A stretch of 64,000 nucleotides of DNA, taken from Paeniglutamicibacter psychrophenolicus. Its GTDB lineage: Bacteria > Actinomycetota > Actinomycetes > Actinomycetales > Micrococcaceae. The position numbers and the translations under genes were made by a program. Shown here one piece after another: positions 26,427-35,629 of this stretch. Below the pieces are notes generated by a model. That model had not been told where the DNA came from. It did not search any database and worked only from the letters and a program-made list of their open reading frames with translations. Within the stretch, counting starts at the first letter, position 1. Each line of letters starts with the position of its first letter. The stretch covers positions 2,604,001-2,668,000 of the forward strand of contig NZ_JAGIOE010000001.1 in assembly GCF_017876575.1 (NCBI RefSeq), written 5' to 3'.

Positions 26427-27194
26427 ATGAAAGAATCTCGCGGTACAGAAACCGCGTTTGCAATAGCGGCCGGAATCGTTCGGCCGATCATGAACCTCAT
26501 GATCAGCCGAACGTGGCGGGACTTCGACAAGTTGCCCGAGGGCGGTTTCATCCTGTGCCCCAACCACGTGACGGAAATCGATCCGCTGGTCGTGGGCCAC
26601 GCGATCTACAGCTCCAAGCGCTACCCGCGGTACCTTGCCAAGGAGTCCTTGTTCAAGGTGCCGGTGCTCGGTACGATCCTGCGCAACACCGGACAGGTTC
26701 CCGTTGCCCGCACCTCTGCGGGAGCATCCCAGTCGCTGAAGGCCGCACGCGAGGTCCTTGACGCCAATGGCGTCATTGTCATTTACGCCGAGGGTACCTT
26801 GACTCGGGACCCGGACCTGTGGCCCATGCGTGGGCACACCGGTGCCGCGCGACTTGCCCTGCAGACCGGTGCCCCCGTCATTCCCATGGCCCATTGGGGT
26901 GCCCAGGAATTGTTCCCCCGCTATGCCAAGGGCCTCAAGCTCTTTCCCCGCAAACGGGTAACGGTAATTGCCGGGGATCCGGTTGACCTTGATGACTTGC
27001 GGGATGTTCCCTTGACGCGAACGGTCCTCCTCGAGGCCACCGAACGCATCATGCGTGCCATTGCCAAGGATGTGGGCGTCTTGCGTGGCCAGAAGGCTCC
27101 GGATGTCCTTTGGGATCCGGCCGACCACGGCCAGGCAGCCCAGGGCCGCAATTTCGACAACGGGACTCCGCCGAACGAAACAAAGGACAAATAG
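26427..27194 (+). CDS. plsC: 1-acyl-sn-glycerol-3-phosphate acyltransferase
   Basis: A 255-residue membrane-associated acyltransferase that makes phosphatidic acid from lysophosphatidic acid and acyl donor. The HX4D catalytic motif is CPNHVTEIDPLVVG. GQVPVAR and VIYAEGTLTRDPDLWPM are the glycerol-phosphate binding motifs, and TGAPVIPMAHWG is motif IV. An amphipathic or hydrophobic N-terminal stretch precedes the catalytic domain. ATG 26427 is chosen, 19 bp after murA; an open extension upstream would overlap murA. The stop directly abuts the gpsA start. Together with gpsA it supplies phospholipid precursors. Confidence 0.9.
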   Translation: MKESRGTETAFAIAAGIVRPIMNLMISRTWRDFDKLPEGGFILCPNHVTEIDPLVVGHAIYSSKRYPRYLAKESLFKVPVLGTILRNTGQVPVARTSAGASQSLKAAREVLDANGVIVIYAEGTLTRDPDLWPMRGHTGAARLALQTGAPVIPMAHWGAQELFPRYAKGLKLFPRKRVTVIAGDPVDLDDLRDVPLTRTVLLEATERIMRAIAKDVGVLRGQKAPDVLWDPADHGQAAQGRNFDNGTPPNETKDK

Positions 27195-28226
27195 ATGAGG
27201 CCCGCACCAAGGATGATTGCCGTCATGGGCGCCGGAAGCTGGGGAACCACCTTTGCCAAGGTGCTTGCCGACTCGGGTGCCGATGCAGGCACCGAGGTCA
27301 TGATCTGGGCCCGCCGCGACGAAGTCGCCGTGGAGATCAACACGCGCCACACCAACTCCCGCTACCTGCGCGAAACGAAGCTGCCTGGCAACATCACCTC
27401 ATCTTCCAGCGCCGCCGAGGTCCTGGCCGGTGCCGAATTGGTGGTCCTGGCCGTCCCTGCCCAAAGCCTGCGCGAGCAGCTACGTTCCTTCAAGGAATTC
27501 CTGGAACCCAACGCCGTGCTCATGTCCCTGATGAAGGGCCTTGAACGCGACACGGATGCCCGCATGAGCGAAGTGATATCCGCCGAGGTGGAAATTTCAC
27601 CGGAACGAATCGCTGTTCTTTCCGGCCCCAACCTGGCCATGGAAATTGCCCGCAAGCAGCCGACCGCTTCGGTGGTGGCTTGCACCGACATCGAGACGGC
27701 GACGTGGATTGCCACTCTCTGTTCCACGGACTACTTCCGCCCGTACACCAACACCGATGTCATTGGCGTTGAAATCGGGGGCATTGCCAAGAACGTCATT
27801 GCCCTGGCCGTGGGCATCTGTGACGGCCTGGGCATGGGGGACAACACCAAGTCCTCAATCATCACCCGCGGCCTTGCCGAAACCACGCGTCTGGCCTTGG
27901 CACTTGGCGGAAGCTACGAAACCCTTTCCGGCCTTGCCGGCCTGGGCGACTTGGTCGCCACCTGCTCCTCCTCGCTTTCCCGCAACAACACCGCGGGTCG
28001 GCTGCTGGGCCAGGGCCTCTACCTGGACGAGGTCAACGACCGCATGTCACAGACCGCGGAAGGCATCAAGTCGGGGCGGGCAGTGCTGGACCTGGCGACG
28101 CGCCACAACGTGGAAGTACCCATTACCGAGGCCGTGGTCATGGTTCTGGAAGGCACGCTCAGCGTGGAGAACATGGGAGCACGCCTGCTGGGGCGTCAAC
28201 TAAAGTCTGAAGGTGAACTCAAATGA
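27195..28226 (+). CDS. gpsA: Glycerol-3-phosphate dehydrogenase [NAD(P)+]
   Basis: It reduces dihydroxyacetone phosphate to sn-glycerol 3-phosphate. The protein has 343 residues. The Rossmann motif is IAVMGAGSWGTTFAKVLA, LSGPNLAMEIARKQPTASV is typical of GpsA, and the catalytic lysine lies in VEIGGIAKNVIALAVGICDG. The start follows the plsC stop with no gap and the end overlaps ddl by ATGA. Its product serves both phospholipid synthesis and the TagD reaction that makes CDP-glycerol in the wall-polymer cluster 16 kb downstream. Confidence 0.95.
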   Translation: MRPAPRMIAVMGAGSWGTTFAKVLADSGADAGTEVMIWARRDEVAVEINTRHTNSRYLRETKLPGNITSSSSAAEVLAGAELVVLAVPAQSLREQLRSFKEFLEPNAVLMSLMKGLERDTDARMSEVISAEVEISPERIAVLSGPNLAMEIARKQPTASVVACTDIETATWIATLCSTDYFRPYTNTDVIGVEIGGIAKNVIALAVGICDGLGMGDNTKSSIITRGLAETTRLALALGGSYETLSGLAGLGDLVATCSSSLSRNNTAGRLLGQGLYLDEVNDRMSQTAEGIKSGRAVLDLATRHNVEVPITEAVVMVLEGTLSVENMGARLLGRQLKSEGELK

Positions 28227-29347
28227 GTCAAGTAAACAACCACAAGCCCCGGGTCATGCTGCTCTTCGGAGGCCGCTCATCCGAACACCCGGTCAGCTGC
28301 GTCACCGCCGCCGGCGTTCTTGAAGCAATCGACCGCGACAAGTACGAGGTCGTACCCGTGGGCATCACCCGCGAGGGAGCTTGGACCCTGGTGGACCAGG
28401 ACGTCACCACCTGGTCGCTGGCCAACAGCCAGAAGCCCGAGGTGACCGCCGGAACCGAGGTCCTTCGCCTGACGGGCGAACCCGGCAGCCACGAACTGCT
28501 CGCCTCGGATCCGACACATGTTGTGCGCAGCCTGGGCGACATTGACCTGGTCTTCCCATTGCTGCATGGTCCGTTCGGCGAGGACGGGTCCCTGCAGGGA
28601 ATGCTGGAAATGGTGGACGTCCCCTATGTGGGTTCCGGCATTGCCGCCAGTGCCATTGGCATGGACAAGCACTTCATGAAGGTGGTCTTCGAGGCGGCTG
28701 GATTCAAAGTGGGCCCCTATGTTGTCATCCATGACAAGCAATGGGAACGCGACCAGGATGCCTGCCTGGAATCGGTGAGAAGCCTGGAATACCCGCTATT
28801 CGTCAAGCCGGCCCGCGCGGGATCTTCCGTGGGCATCAGCCGGGTGGATACACCCGATGGACTTGTTGCCGCCATTGAGGCGGCACGCATCCACGATCCA
28901 AAGGTGATTGTGGAAGCCGGCATCGTGGGACGTGAAATCGAGTGCGGTGTCCTTGAGGGACGCGGCTCGCTGCCGCCACGTGCATCTATGCCCGGCGAGA
29001 TCGTGGTGGACAATGCCGGCCACACCTTCTACGACTTTGATGCCAAATACGTGGACGGAGCTGCCGCGCAGCTCAGCTGCCCCGCGGTCCTTGATGCAGC
29101 AGCCACGGAGGAAGTGCGGCGGCTGGCAGCCGACGCCTTCGACGCCGTGAATGCCGAGGGCCTGTCTCGTGTTGATTTCTTCTACACGCCAGAGGGCAAA
29201 TGGATCATCAACGAGATCAACACCATGCCCGGCTTCACCCCGTCAAGCATGTACCCGCACATGTGGTCCAAAACCGGATTGGGCTACGCGGAACTCATTG
29301 ACGAATTGATCCACCTGGGACTGAACCGGAAAACGGGTCTTCGCTAG
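28223..29347 (+). CDS. ddl: D-alanine--D-alanine ligase
   Basis: An ATP-grasp enzyme of 374 residues that joins two D-alanines for the peptidoglycan stem. VMLLFGGRSSEHPVS is the first-alanine loop, HGPFGEDGSLQGMLE follows, KPARAGSSVGISRV is the ATP-grasp loop, and the metal-binding end is IINEINTMPGFTPSSMYPHM. It ends the murA-plsC-gpsA-ddl operon at a strong bidirectional hairpin and is convergent with a DUF3515 lipoprotein gene. The serine/tyrosine region of the omega loop looks like an ordinary D-Ala-D-Ala ligase rather than a D-Ala-D-Lac enzyme, but that was judged only by eye. Confidence 0.94.
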   Translation: MSQVNNHKPRVMLLFGGRSSEHPVSCVTAAGVLEAIDRDKYEVVPVGITREGAWTLVDQDVTTWSLANSQKPEVTAGTEVLRLTGEPGSHELLASDPTHVVRSLGDIDLVFPLLHGPFGEDGSLQGMLEMVDVPYVGSGIAASAIGMDKHFMKVVFEAAGFKVGPYVVIHDKQWERDQDACLESVRSLEYPLFVKPARAGSSVGISRVDTPDGLVAAIEAARIHDPKVIVEAGIVGREIECGVLEGRGSLPPRASMPGEIVVDNAGHTFYDFDAKYVDGAAAQLSCPAVLDAAATEEVRRLAADAFDAVNAEGLSRVDFFYTPEGKWIINEINTMPGFTPSSMYPHMWSKTGLGYAELIDELIHLGLNRKTGLR

Positions 29348-29366
29348 GATCCGTGCCGAATGAATA

Positions 29367-29405
29367 AGGGGTGTTTAGCCAAGTAGATCTTGGCTAAACA
29401 CCCCT
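29367..29405. terminator. Bidirectional terminator between ddl and DUF3515 gene
   Basis: A perfect 17-bp stem (AGGGGTGTTTAGCCAAG and complement) with a 5-nt loop TAGAT; the flanking TGAAT/ATTCA extends it with a short bulge. It lies between two convergent genes and can serve both. Confidence 0.85.
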
Positions 29406-29427
29406 CATTCACGTTCCAGCAATTTTG

Positions 29428-29895
29428 CTAGGGGACATCCACGGTCTTGCTCACCGTCGAGCACGTGCGCTCGGCAGGGATCTTTGACGCTGCCGATGAC
29501 AGGGTCGCCAGAACCGTGCTGGAAGGGATCACATTGGGATCGAACACCAATTCGGTGGCCGGGATCCTCCCGTAGGTGGTCAAGGTCCACGCCTCGTCGC
29601 CTTCCTTGGCCAACCAGTCAACCCCGTTCACGCTGACGCATGGATCGGTTGACGGCGGCGGGGGAGTGACCCCGCAACGCAGCACCAACTGGGCAGGGTC
29701 GCCCCACACTGCGGTGGCCTGGCTATTGGTCTGGCGCTTTTGCTGGTCCGAGATCTCCGGCGGAAGCACCACCATCATTTCGGCACACAACGGGTTGCCT
29801 GCATCGTCCGCTGGCTGGACGTTGGCAATGGATGCGCAACCGGACAAGACAAGCAGTCCTGCCATCGAGGCGACCGTGACAGTGGCAAATCGCAT
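29428..29895 (-). CDS. DUF3515 family lipoprotein
   Basis: A 155-residue exported lipoprotein of unknown function. The N-terminus has a short signal and lipobox, MAGLLVLSGCASI, with lipidated Cys20. The mature part has the family's paired cysteines (PLCAEMMVVLPP, LVLRCGVTPPPP, STDPCVSVNGVDWL, ERTCSTV), suggesting disulphides outside the cell. The start is set at 29895 so that the signal peptide begins the protein; an upstream open stretch adds 28 unlikely residues. In many actinobacteria DUF3515 sits after ddl on the same strand; here it is convergent. Confidence 0.85.
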   Translation of the reverse strand: MRFATVTVASMAGLLVLSGCASIANVQPADDAGNPLCAEMMVVLPPEISDQQKRQTNSQATAVWGDPAQLVLRCGVTPPPPSTDPCVSVNGVDWLAKEGDEAWTLTTYGRIPATELVFDPNVIPSSTVLATLSSAASKIPAERTCSTVSKTVDVP

Positions 29896-30044
29896 AGGAA
29901 GACTCTTGCGGGCTGCGTTTTGTCTGGGAGCCGTCTGTGAGTTGTGGGAATCTAAGCTACTAAAAATCAATCTGGGCACTAAAACAGCCTACCGGTCGTG
30001 GGACATGACTAGGATGTAAAGGAGTATTTGCTAGAGAGGCATGG

Positions 30045-31091
30045 ATGACACATTTGAACGGGTCCTTCGAGGACGCAGGCTACGAATCACCACAAAAGAA
30101 GAAACGCACCGGGCTGATGATATTGCTGGGTGCAGTATCTCTGGTCCTTATTGCACTTCTGGTAGCCGGGGGGTACCTGTTCTCGCTTGCTCGCAGCTTT
30201 GACAACAACACCACCAAGCTCACGGACGCATTTCCGGAGGAAACCCTGCGCCCGCAAAAGGCGGAGGCTGCCAAGGACGCGGTCAACATCCTGCTCCTGG
30301 GAAACGACACCCGGGCCAAGGACCAAGGCGAAGAGAACTTTGCCTCGCTGCCCAACGGCGGCCGTTCCGACACCATGATGCTTGTCCACATCCCGGCGAA
30401 CCGCGAGGGTGTTTACGTCACCTCGATCATGCGCGATACCTGGTTGGATATTCCGGGCCACGGCAAGGCAAAAGTGAATGCCGCCTTTGCCTACGGCGGA
30501 GTGGCACTGGCCGTGCAAACACTTGAAGGCCTGTTGGACACGCGTATTGACCACGTGGCTTCCATCGATTTCGAAGGATTCAAGGGACTGACCGATGCGC
30601 TCGGTGGAGTCCAGATCAATAACCCGATCGCCTTTAAGCAGAACCTCAAGAACGGATTCGTGTTCCCCAAGGGAGTGCAGACGCTCGATGGTGACCAGGC
30701 ATTGGCATTCGTCCGTGAACGCTACGCATTCAAGGACGGCGACTACCAGCGCGTGCGCAACCAGCAGCTTTACGTCAAGGCAGTCATGAGCACATTGATG
30801 TCCAAGGAAACCCTGACGGACCCCGCCAAGATCTCCGAGACGGTCAAGGAATTCGCACCATATGTCGCAGTCGACGAGACCCTCGACGCCGTCAAGGTCG
30901 CCAAGCTTGGCGCCACCATGGCCAACGTCCGCTCCAACGACATGCACTTCTTCACGCTCCCCAACAAGGGGACGGGGCGTTCCGCCGACGGCCAGTCCAT
31001 CGTGATTCCCGACATGGCAGTGATTTCGGACTTTGCAGACGCCTTGAAGCAAGACAAGGTGGGACAATTTGTAGAGGACAACGGTCTCTAA
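30045..31091 (+). CDS. LCP (LytR-CpsA-Psr) family wall-polymer ligase, copy 1
   Basis: A membrane-anchored phosphotransferase of 348 residues that transfers lipid-linked wall polymers to peptidoglycan. A cytoplasmic Lys/Arg segment is followed by one transmembrane helix (LMILLGAVSLVLIALLVAGGYLF), and the catalytic domain faces outward. LLLGNDTR, RSDTMMLVHIP, SIMRDTWLDIPGHGKAKVNAAFAYGG (conserved Arg/Asp for pyrophosphate and Mg binding) and FVRERYAFKDGDYQRVRNQQ are the LCP signatures. GAGAGG precedes ATG 30045. It is clearly paralogous to the LCP gene at 38522, with the same domain order and many shared motifs. It is transcribed divergently from DUF3515 and the DhaL gene follows. Confidence 0.93.
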   Translation: MTHLNGSFEDAGYESPQKKKRTGLMILLGAVSLVLIALLVAGGYLFSLARSFDNNTTKLTDAFPEETLRPQKAEAAKDAVNILLLGNDTRAKDQGEENFASLPNGGRSDTMMLVHIPANREGVYVTSIMRDTWLDIPGHGKAKVNAAFAYGGVALAVQTLEGLLDTRIDHVASIDFEGFKGLTDALGGVQINNPIAFKQNLKNGFVFPKGVQTLDGDQALAFVRERYAFKDGDYQRVRNQQLYVKAVMSTLMSKETLTDPAKISETVKEFAPYVAVDETLDAVKVAKLGATMANVRSNDMHFFTLPNKGTGRSADGQSIVIPDMAVISDFADALKQDKVGQFVEDNGL

Positions 31092-31098
31092 GGATCCA

Positions 31099-32076
31099 GT
31101 GATCACTCACACCATGAACCAAAAAATCCATGCCAATTCCAAGGCCATGTCAACGTGGCTTGAGCGAATGGTCAAGAGCCTGGGAAACCACAGCGACCGC
31201 CTGAACGCGATCAATATCTTCCCGGTGGCGGACGGTGACACCGGCAGCAACCTCTACCTGACCGCACGCAGCGCCCATGACGCGATTTCCAAGTTGGAAA
31301 CCGAGAACATTGGTGAGCTTCTCACCATGGCATCGCGCGCCGCCATGGAATCGGCCCGTGGAAACTCGGGAACACTGCTGGCAGTCTTCCTGGCGGGCCT
31401 GGCCGAGCCCCTGTGCGGAGTGGAACGTATGACCGCCCCGGCCTTGGCCACGGCACTGGAGCGCGGCAAGGTCAGGGCCTGGTCTGCCCTGAGCGACCCG
31501 GTCTCCGGAACCATGCTCTCGGTCATGGAAGTTGTCGCTTCCACGGCCCGGTCCACCCACCGAGCCAGCGCATTGGAGCCGGAAAGCAAGGCGGCACTCG
31601 TTGAACTGCTCGATGCCCTGTGCGTCGCGGCGGAAGCTGCCGTGGTGGCCACGGAGAACGAACTCGGGGCACTGCACGACGCCAAGATCGTCGATGCCGG
31701 TGCCGTGGGCATGCTGATCATCCTGGACGAACTTCGAGGTTCCCTTCTGGGACACATCATCGACCCCGACGAATACTCAAACCTCCACGGCTACGACATC
31801 CAGGACCCCCACATCCACCAGGACGTCTCCACGGAAACCGGCGTCGAAGTCATGTGCACCATCAGCCTCGATGCCCTGGGTGCGGCCACCTTGCGCGGGC
31901 AGCTGGACACCATTGGCGACTCCGTCATCATGAGCCCGGTCAACCCCACTGAAGACGGCTACCGCTGGCGCGTCCACGTCCACGTACCCGAAGCCGAGAG
32001 CGCTCTGGAAGTCATCCGAAGCCTGGGTTCTCCGGTCAACGTCTCGGTGACCGACCTTTGCACGCATGACGGATGA
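31099..32076 (+). CDS. DhaL (DAK2)-domain protein, FakA-like but short
   Basis: A 325-residue protein with the ATP-binding domain of dihydroxyacetone kinases and fatty-acid kinase FakA. The Mg-nucleotide motif is NIFPVADGDTGSNLYLT, and AMESARGNSGTLLAVFLAGLA and KIVDAGAVGMLIILDEL complete the domain. About 100 residues after DhaL resemble the FakA middle region, but the C-terminal half of full-length FakA (about 550 residues) is missing. The activity is therefore uncertain. AAGGA precedes the GTG at 31099; ATG 31114 is the alternative. It overlaps recG by 11 nt. A DAK2 gene upstream of recG is conserved across Gram-positives. Confidence 0.82.
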   Translation: MITHTMNQKIHANSKAMSTWLERMVKSLGNHSDRLNAINIFPVADGDTGSNLYLTARSAHDAISKLETENIGELLTMASRAAMESARGNSGTLLAVFLAGLAEPLCGVERMTAPALATALERGKVRAWSALSDPVSGTMLSVMEVVASTARSTHRASALEPESKAALVELLDALCVAAEAAVVATENELGALHDAKIVDAGAVGMLIILDELRGSLLGHIIDPDEYSNLHGYDIQDPHIHQDVSTETGVEVMCTISLDALGAATLRGQLDTIGDSVIMSPVNPTEDGYRWRVHVHVPEAESALEVIRSLGSPVNVSVTDLCTHDG

Positions 32077-34279
32077 CCAAGACTTCACCAGCCATACGCC
32101 ATTAGACTCCGTCCTTGGCGTTGCTTCCGCACGCAAGGTGGAAACCGCGTTCGGATACACCACCGTCGGCCAGCTACTGGGACATTTCCCCCGCCGCTAC
32201 ATGGAAATCGGAGAGCTGTCCAAGATTTCGGAACTTCCCGTCGGGGAAGACGTCACGATTGTTGCCGAAGTGAAATCGGTGAACCAGCGGCGCATGCACT
32301 CGCGGTCAGGATTCCTGCTTGAAGTTGTCGTCAGCGACGCTCTGGGACCCGAACAATCAATCTTGCGGATGTCCTTTTTCAACGGATACGAAGCCAAGCG
32401 TGACCTGCAGGTCGGATCCACCGCCATGTTCAGCGGCAAGGTCACCATCTACCGCAACCATCTGGAACTCACCCACCCCGAGTACTCCATACTCGATACG
32501 GCAGAAGAAGCCGATCCGCGGCCGATCCCCATTTACCCGGCCACCGCCAAGTTTCCGAACAAGAAGATTCGGGAGACCATGGAGCTCGTGCTTTCCCGGA
32601 TGAGGCCAGAGATTTTCGAGGAATTCATTCCGGAACAGGTACTGGAATCCCAACGGATTCCAGGCAGGGCCACGGCTTTTGAAAACATCCACAGACCACA
32701 GACCGTTGCCCAAGGCTATGCGGCCAGAAAACGCTTTGCCTTTGAGGAAGCCTTCTTGCTCCAGCTCGCGCTGGCTCAACGCCGCGCCCACCGGATGCAA
32801 CAGCCAGCTATCGCCCGTCACGGAGCCCCAGCAGGTCTGCTGGAAGCCTTCGACGGCTCGCTTCCCTTCACCCTCACTGACGGCCAGGTACTGGCCGGAA
32901 TGGAAATCGCGGAAGATCTCGTACGCGGCCACCCCATGAATCGGCTGTTGCAGGGGGAAGTCGGCTCGGGCAAGACCCTGGTGGCACTGCGGGCGATGCT
33001 GCAGGTCATTGACTCCGGCGGGCAAACCGCCTTGCTCGCACCCACCGAAGTGCTCGCACAACAGCACTACCAATCCATCAAGAAATTGCTTGGTTCCCTG
33101 GGCGCAGGCGGCGAACTTGGATCGGATCCCCGTGCCACCCGTGTTGACGTACTGACCGGATCGGCCGGGACCGCCGAACGCAAACGCGTGCTGCTTGGTG
33201 CCGCCTCGGGGGAAACCGGGATCCTGGTGGGCACACACGCACTGCTCTCGGACGTGGTCAAATTCGTGGACCTTGGCCTGGTGGTCGTTGACGAGCAACA
33301 CCGCTTCGGTGTCGAGCAACGCGACGTTTTGCGATCAAAGGCGGATACGCCGCCCCACATGCTGGTCATGACCGCCACGCCGATCCCGCGCACCGTGGCC
33401 ATGACTGTCTTTGGCGACCTTGAAGTCAGCTTGATGAAAACCTTGCCCCCAGGACGGGCACCCATTTCAACCCACCTGGTTCCACTCCAATTGCCACGGA
33501 TGCAGGAACGGCTTTTTGCCCGCATCGCAGAGGAAACGGCCAAGGGCCACCAGGTGTATGTGGTGTGCCCGCGCATCAGCGAAAAGGCGGTCGAGGACGA
33601 CTTCCTTCCGATGCCTGTGGAACTTGGCTCCAACGACGCGAGCTCAGATGCCAGCGCGAAGCCGGCATCGATGACCGTCGAGAAGATGATGGACATACTG
33701 ACCACCATGCCCATCTTTGCGAACACCGGCATCCGCGCCCTTCACGGGCGCATGGCAAGCGACGAAAAAACCGAAGCCATGAATGCCTTTGACAGGGGCC
33801 GTGCCTCCATTTTGGTCTCGACCACGGTGATCGAGGTCGGGGTGGATGTGCACAATGCCACGCTCATGGTGATCATTGATGCGGAGAATTTCGGGATCTC
33901 GCAATTGCACCAGTTGCGTGGTCGTATTGGGCGAGGCGGCCTGCCGGGCACCTGCCTGATGACCACGTGGCTGGATGCGGAGCATCCTTCGGTGGTGCGG
34001 TTGCGGGCAGTTGAATCCACCACTGATGGATTCCTCTTGGCCGAGTCGGACCTGAACGAACGCCGTGAAGGCGACATTCTGGGGGCGAGCCAGTCCGGCT
34101 CCCGGTCCACGCTCAAGGTCCTGCGCGTCATGAAAGACGCCAAGCTCATTGCCCGGGCCCGGGACGCGGCCGAGGCCATCGTGGACGGCGGTGGCGGGCT
34201 CGGGTCCTATCCCAGGCTTCAAGCCGCCGTCGAGGCATGGGTAGACGAAGACATGCAAGCATTCCTGGAAAGGGGATAG
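32066..34279 (+). CDS. recG: ATP-dependent DNA helicase RecG
   Basis: A superfamily 2 helicase of 737 residues that remodels stalled replication forks and Holliday junctions. The N-terminal wedge/OB-fold DNA-binding domain covers about residues 50-160 (TIVAEVKSVNQRRMHS). The helicase core has Walker A GEVGSGKTLVALRAML, LLAPTEVLAQQHY, DEQH in VVVDEQHRFGVEQR, MTATPIPRTVAM, then C-terminal ALHGRMASDEKTEAMNAF and QLRGRIGRGG. ATG lies within the last codons of the DhaL gene, and rsmD follows after 7 bp, so the genes form one operon. Confidence 0.96.
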   Translation: MTDDQDFTSHTPLDSVLGVASARKVETAFGYTTVGQLLGHFPRRYMEIGELSKISELPVGEDVTIVAEVKSVNQRRMHSRSGFLLEVVVSDALGPEQSILRMSFFNGYEAKRDLQVGSTAMFSGKVTIYRNHLELTHPEYSILDTAEEADPRPIPIYPATAKFPNKKIRETMELVLSRMRPEIFEEFIPEQVLESQRIPGRATAFENIHRPQTVAQGYAARKRFAFEEAFLLQLALAQRRAHRMQQPAIARHGAPAGLLEAFDGSLPFTLTDGQVLAGMEIAEDLVRGHPMNRLLQGEVGSGKTLVALRAMLQVIDSGGQTALLAPTEVLAQQHYQSIKKLLGSLGAGGELGSDPRATRVDVLTGSAGTAERKRVLLGAASGETGILVGTHALLSDVVKFVDLGLVVVDEQHRFGVEQRDVLRSKADTPPHMLVMTATPIPRTVAMTVFGDLEVSLMKTLPPGRAPISTHLVPLQLPRMQERLFARIAEETAKGHQVYVVCPRISEKAVEDDFLPMPVELGSNDASSDASAKPASMTVEKMMDILTTMPIFANTGIRALHGRMASDEKTEAMNAFDRGRASILVSTTVIEVGVDVHNATLMVIIDAENFGISQLHQLRGRIGRGGLPGTCLMTTWLDAEHPSVVRLRAVESTTDGFLLAESDLNERREGDILGASQSGSRSTLKVLRVMKDAKLIARARDAAEAIVDGGGGLGSYPRLQAAVEAWVDEDMQAFLERG

Positions 34280-34286
34280 ATCCACA

Positions 34287-34886
34287 ATGAGTCGTATCGT
34301 GGCCGGCGCCGCCGGAGGCACACCACTTAAGAGCGTTCCGGGAGACTCAACCCGGCCCACCACCGACCGCGTCAAGGAAGCGTTGTTTTCCAGGCTCGAG
34401 AGCTATGACGTGCTGGCCAACGCCAGGGTCCTTGACCTGTACGCGGGCGCTGGGTCACTGGGCGTCGAGGCAGCAAGCCGCGGGGCCCGTACCGTATTGC
34501 TCGTGGAGCTTGCGCCCAAGGCTGTCGCCGTGTGCCAGGCCAATGCCGGACTCGTGAACAAGGCCCTGCGCAATGATTTGGTTAGCGTTCGGCGTGGCTC
34601 GGTCGATTCCGTCCTTGATTCTTTTGCCCCGGTTCCCGGCGCGAGCGCGGGAAAGACCTGGGACTTGGTATTCATGGATCCGCCGTACCCGCTGACAAAC
34701 GAAGAACTCGCCAAGACCCTGGAAAAGGTTTCGCTGGTGCTCGACGTCGGGGCAACCGTGGTGGTTGAACGCTCGACCCGATCCGCCGAACCCACTTGGC
34801 CCGCTGGTCTGGAGAAATTTGCGGACAAGAAATACGGCGAAACCCGACTATGGTTTGCCGAACCCGTCCAGGTCGCTGCCGAATAG
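34287..34886 (+). CDS. rsmD: 16S rRNA (guanine(966)-N(2))-methyltransferase
   Basis: A SAM-dependent methyltransferase of 199 residues that modifies G966 of 16S rRNA. MSRIVAGAAGGTPLKSVPG and RPTTDRVKEALFSRLE are the typical RsmD N-terminus. VLDLYAGAGSLGVEAASRGA is the SAM-binding motif, and VFMDPPYPLTNEEL is the N-methyltransferase DPPY motif. It is usually followed by coaD in actinobacteria; here two minus-strand genes intervene. Its 3' end overlaps the convergent spermidine-synthase-like gene by 39 bp. Confidence 0.94.
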   Translation: MSRIVAGAAGGTPLKSVPGDSTRPTTDRVKEALFSRLESYDVLANARVLDLYAGAGSLGVEAASRGARTVLLVELAPKAVAVCQANAGLVNKALRNDLVSVRRGSVDSVLDSFAPVPGASAGKTWDLVFMDPPYPLTNEELAKTLEKVSLVLDVGATVVVERSTRSAEPTWPAGLEKFADKKYGETRLWFAEPVQVAAE

Positions 34887-35627
34887 CACCGTTCCCGGGT
34901 GCGGGCCCGCTGCCCGCAGACGATCGACCATAGCCATGTCGATTTTCGATTGGGTGCCGGCCAGAATCATGTTTCCCGGATACTTTCGGGAGAAGATCTC
35001 GGTCGGCGCACTGGCGATCAGCGTTTGAAAGACCTGCGACATGGCCCGGATCTGGGAGTCCGCAAAAGAAAAGGGGGGATCGTCGCCCACATTGATCAGC
35101 ACGATGCCTTCGGGGCGCAGCAAAGCATTCATCTCGGAATAGAAGCCGGGAACGGTCAAATGATCCGGTGCCCCGGAACCGCTGAAGATATCCAGGACGA
35201 TGATGTCGAAATTCTCACCGGCTAATTCCTCGGTCAGTACTCGCCGTGCGTCCCCAATGATTGTCTTGAGGTTCTTGGGGTCGCCCATGGGGAGAGCGTC
35301 AAGGACAAAGTCGAGCAATTCTCGCTCGAGGTCAACGGCAACATGCAGGCTCCCGGGACGCAACTTCTCGATGTAGCGCGCCAACGTCAATGCGCCCGCT
35401 CCGAGATGAAGGACCCGCAAGGGGGCTCCGGGAACTGCGTGCTCGTCAACATGGTTGGCCAGCCTTCGCAGGTACTCGTAGAAGATTTGCTCGGGGTGAT
35501 CCACATTGACGTGGGATTGTTCCGCGCCGCCCAGGGCCAAGACCCAGGCGCCCGGTACAAAGGCATCCTCCTCCAAGGTGGCGTGGGCCCCAAGGTTGCT
35601 GAGCCAGCGGCTGGCACGTTGCACCAT
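34848..35627 (-). CDS. Spermidine-synthase-like methyltransferase-fold protein
   Basis: A 259-residue Rossmann-fold protein of the polyamine aminopropyltransferase-like group. VLHLGAGALTLARYIEKLRPG is motif I, VAVDLERELLDFV binds the nucleoside, IIGDARRVLTEELAGENFDIIVLDIFSG covers motif II and the catalytic-loop aspartate region (shown in two parts: IIGDARR and IIVLDIFSG). It lacks the N-terminal beta-sheet domain of true SpeE, so the product is uncertain. The 3' end overlaps rsmD by 39 bp on the opposite strand. It lies 2 bp after the aminotransferase stop and is likely cotranscribed with it. Confidence 0.78.
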   Translation of the reverse strand: MVQRASRWLSNLGAHATLEEDAFVPGAWVLALGGAEQSHVNVDHPEQIFYEYLRRLANHVDEHAVPGAPLRVLHLGAGALTLARYIEKLRPGSLHVAVDLERELLDFVLDALPMGDPKNLKTIIGDARRVLTEELAGENFDIIVLDIFSGSGAPDHLTVPGFYSEMNALLRPEGIVLINVGDDPPFSFADSQIRAMSQVFQTLIASAPTEIFSRKYPGNMILAGTQSKIDMAMVDRLRAAGPHPGTVLFGSDLDGFGKP

Positions 35628-35629
35628 CG

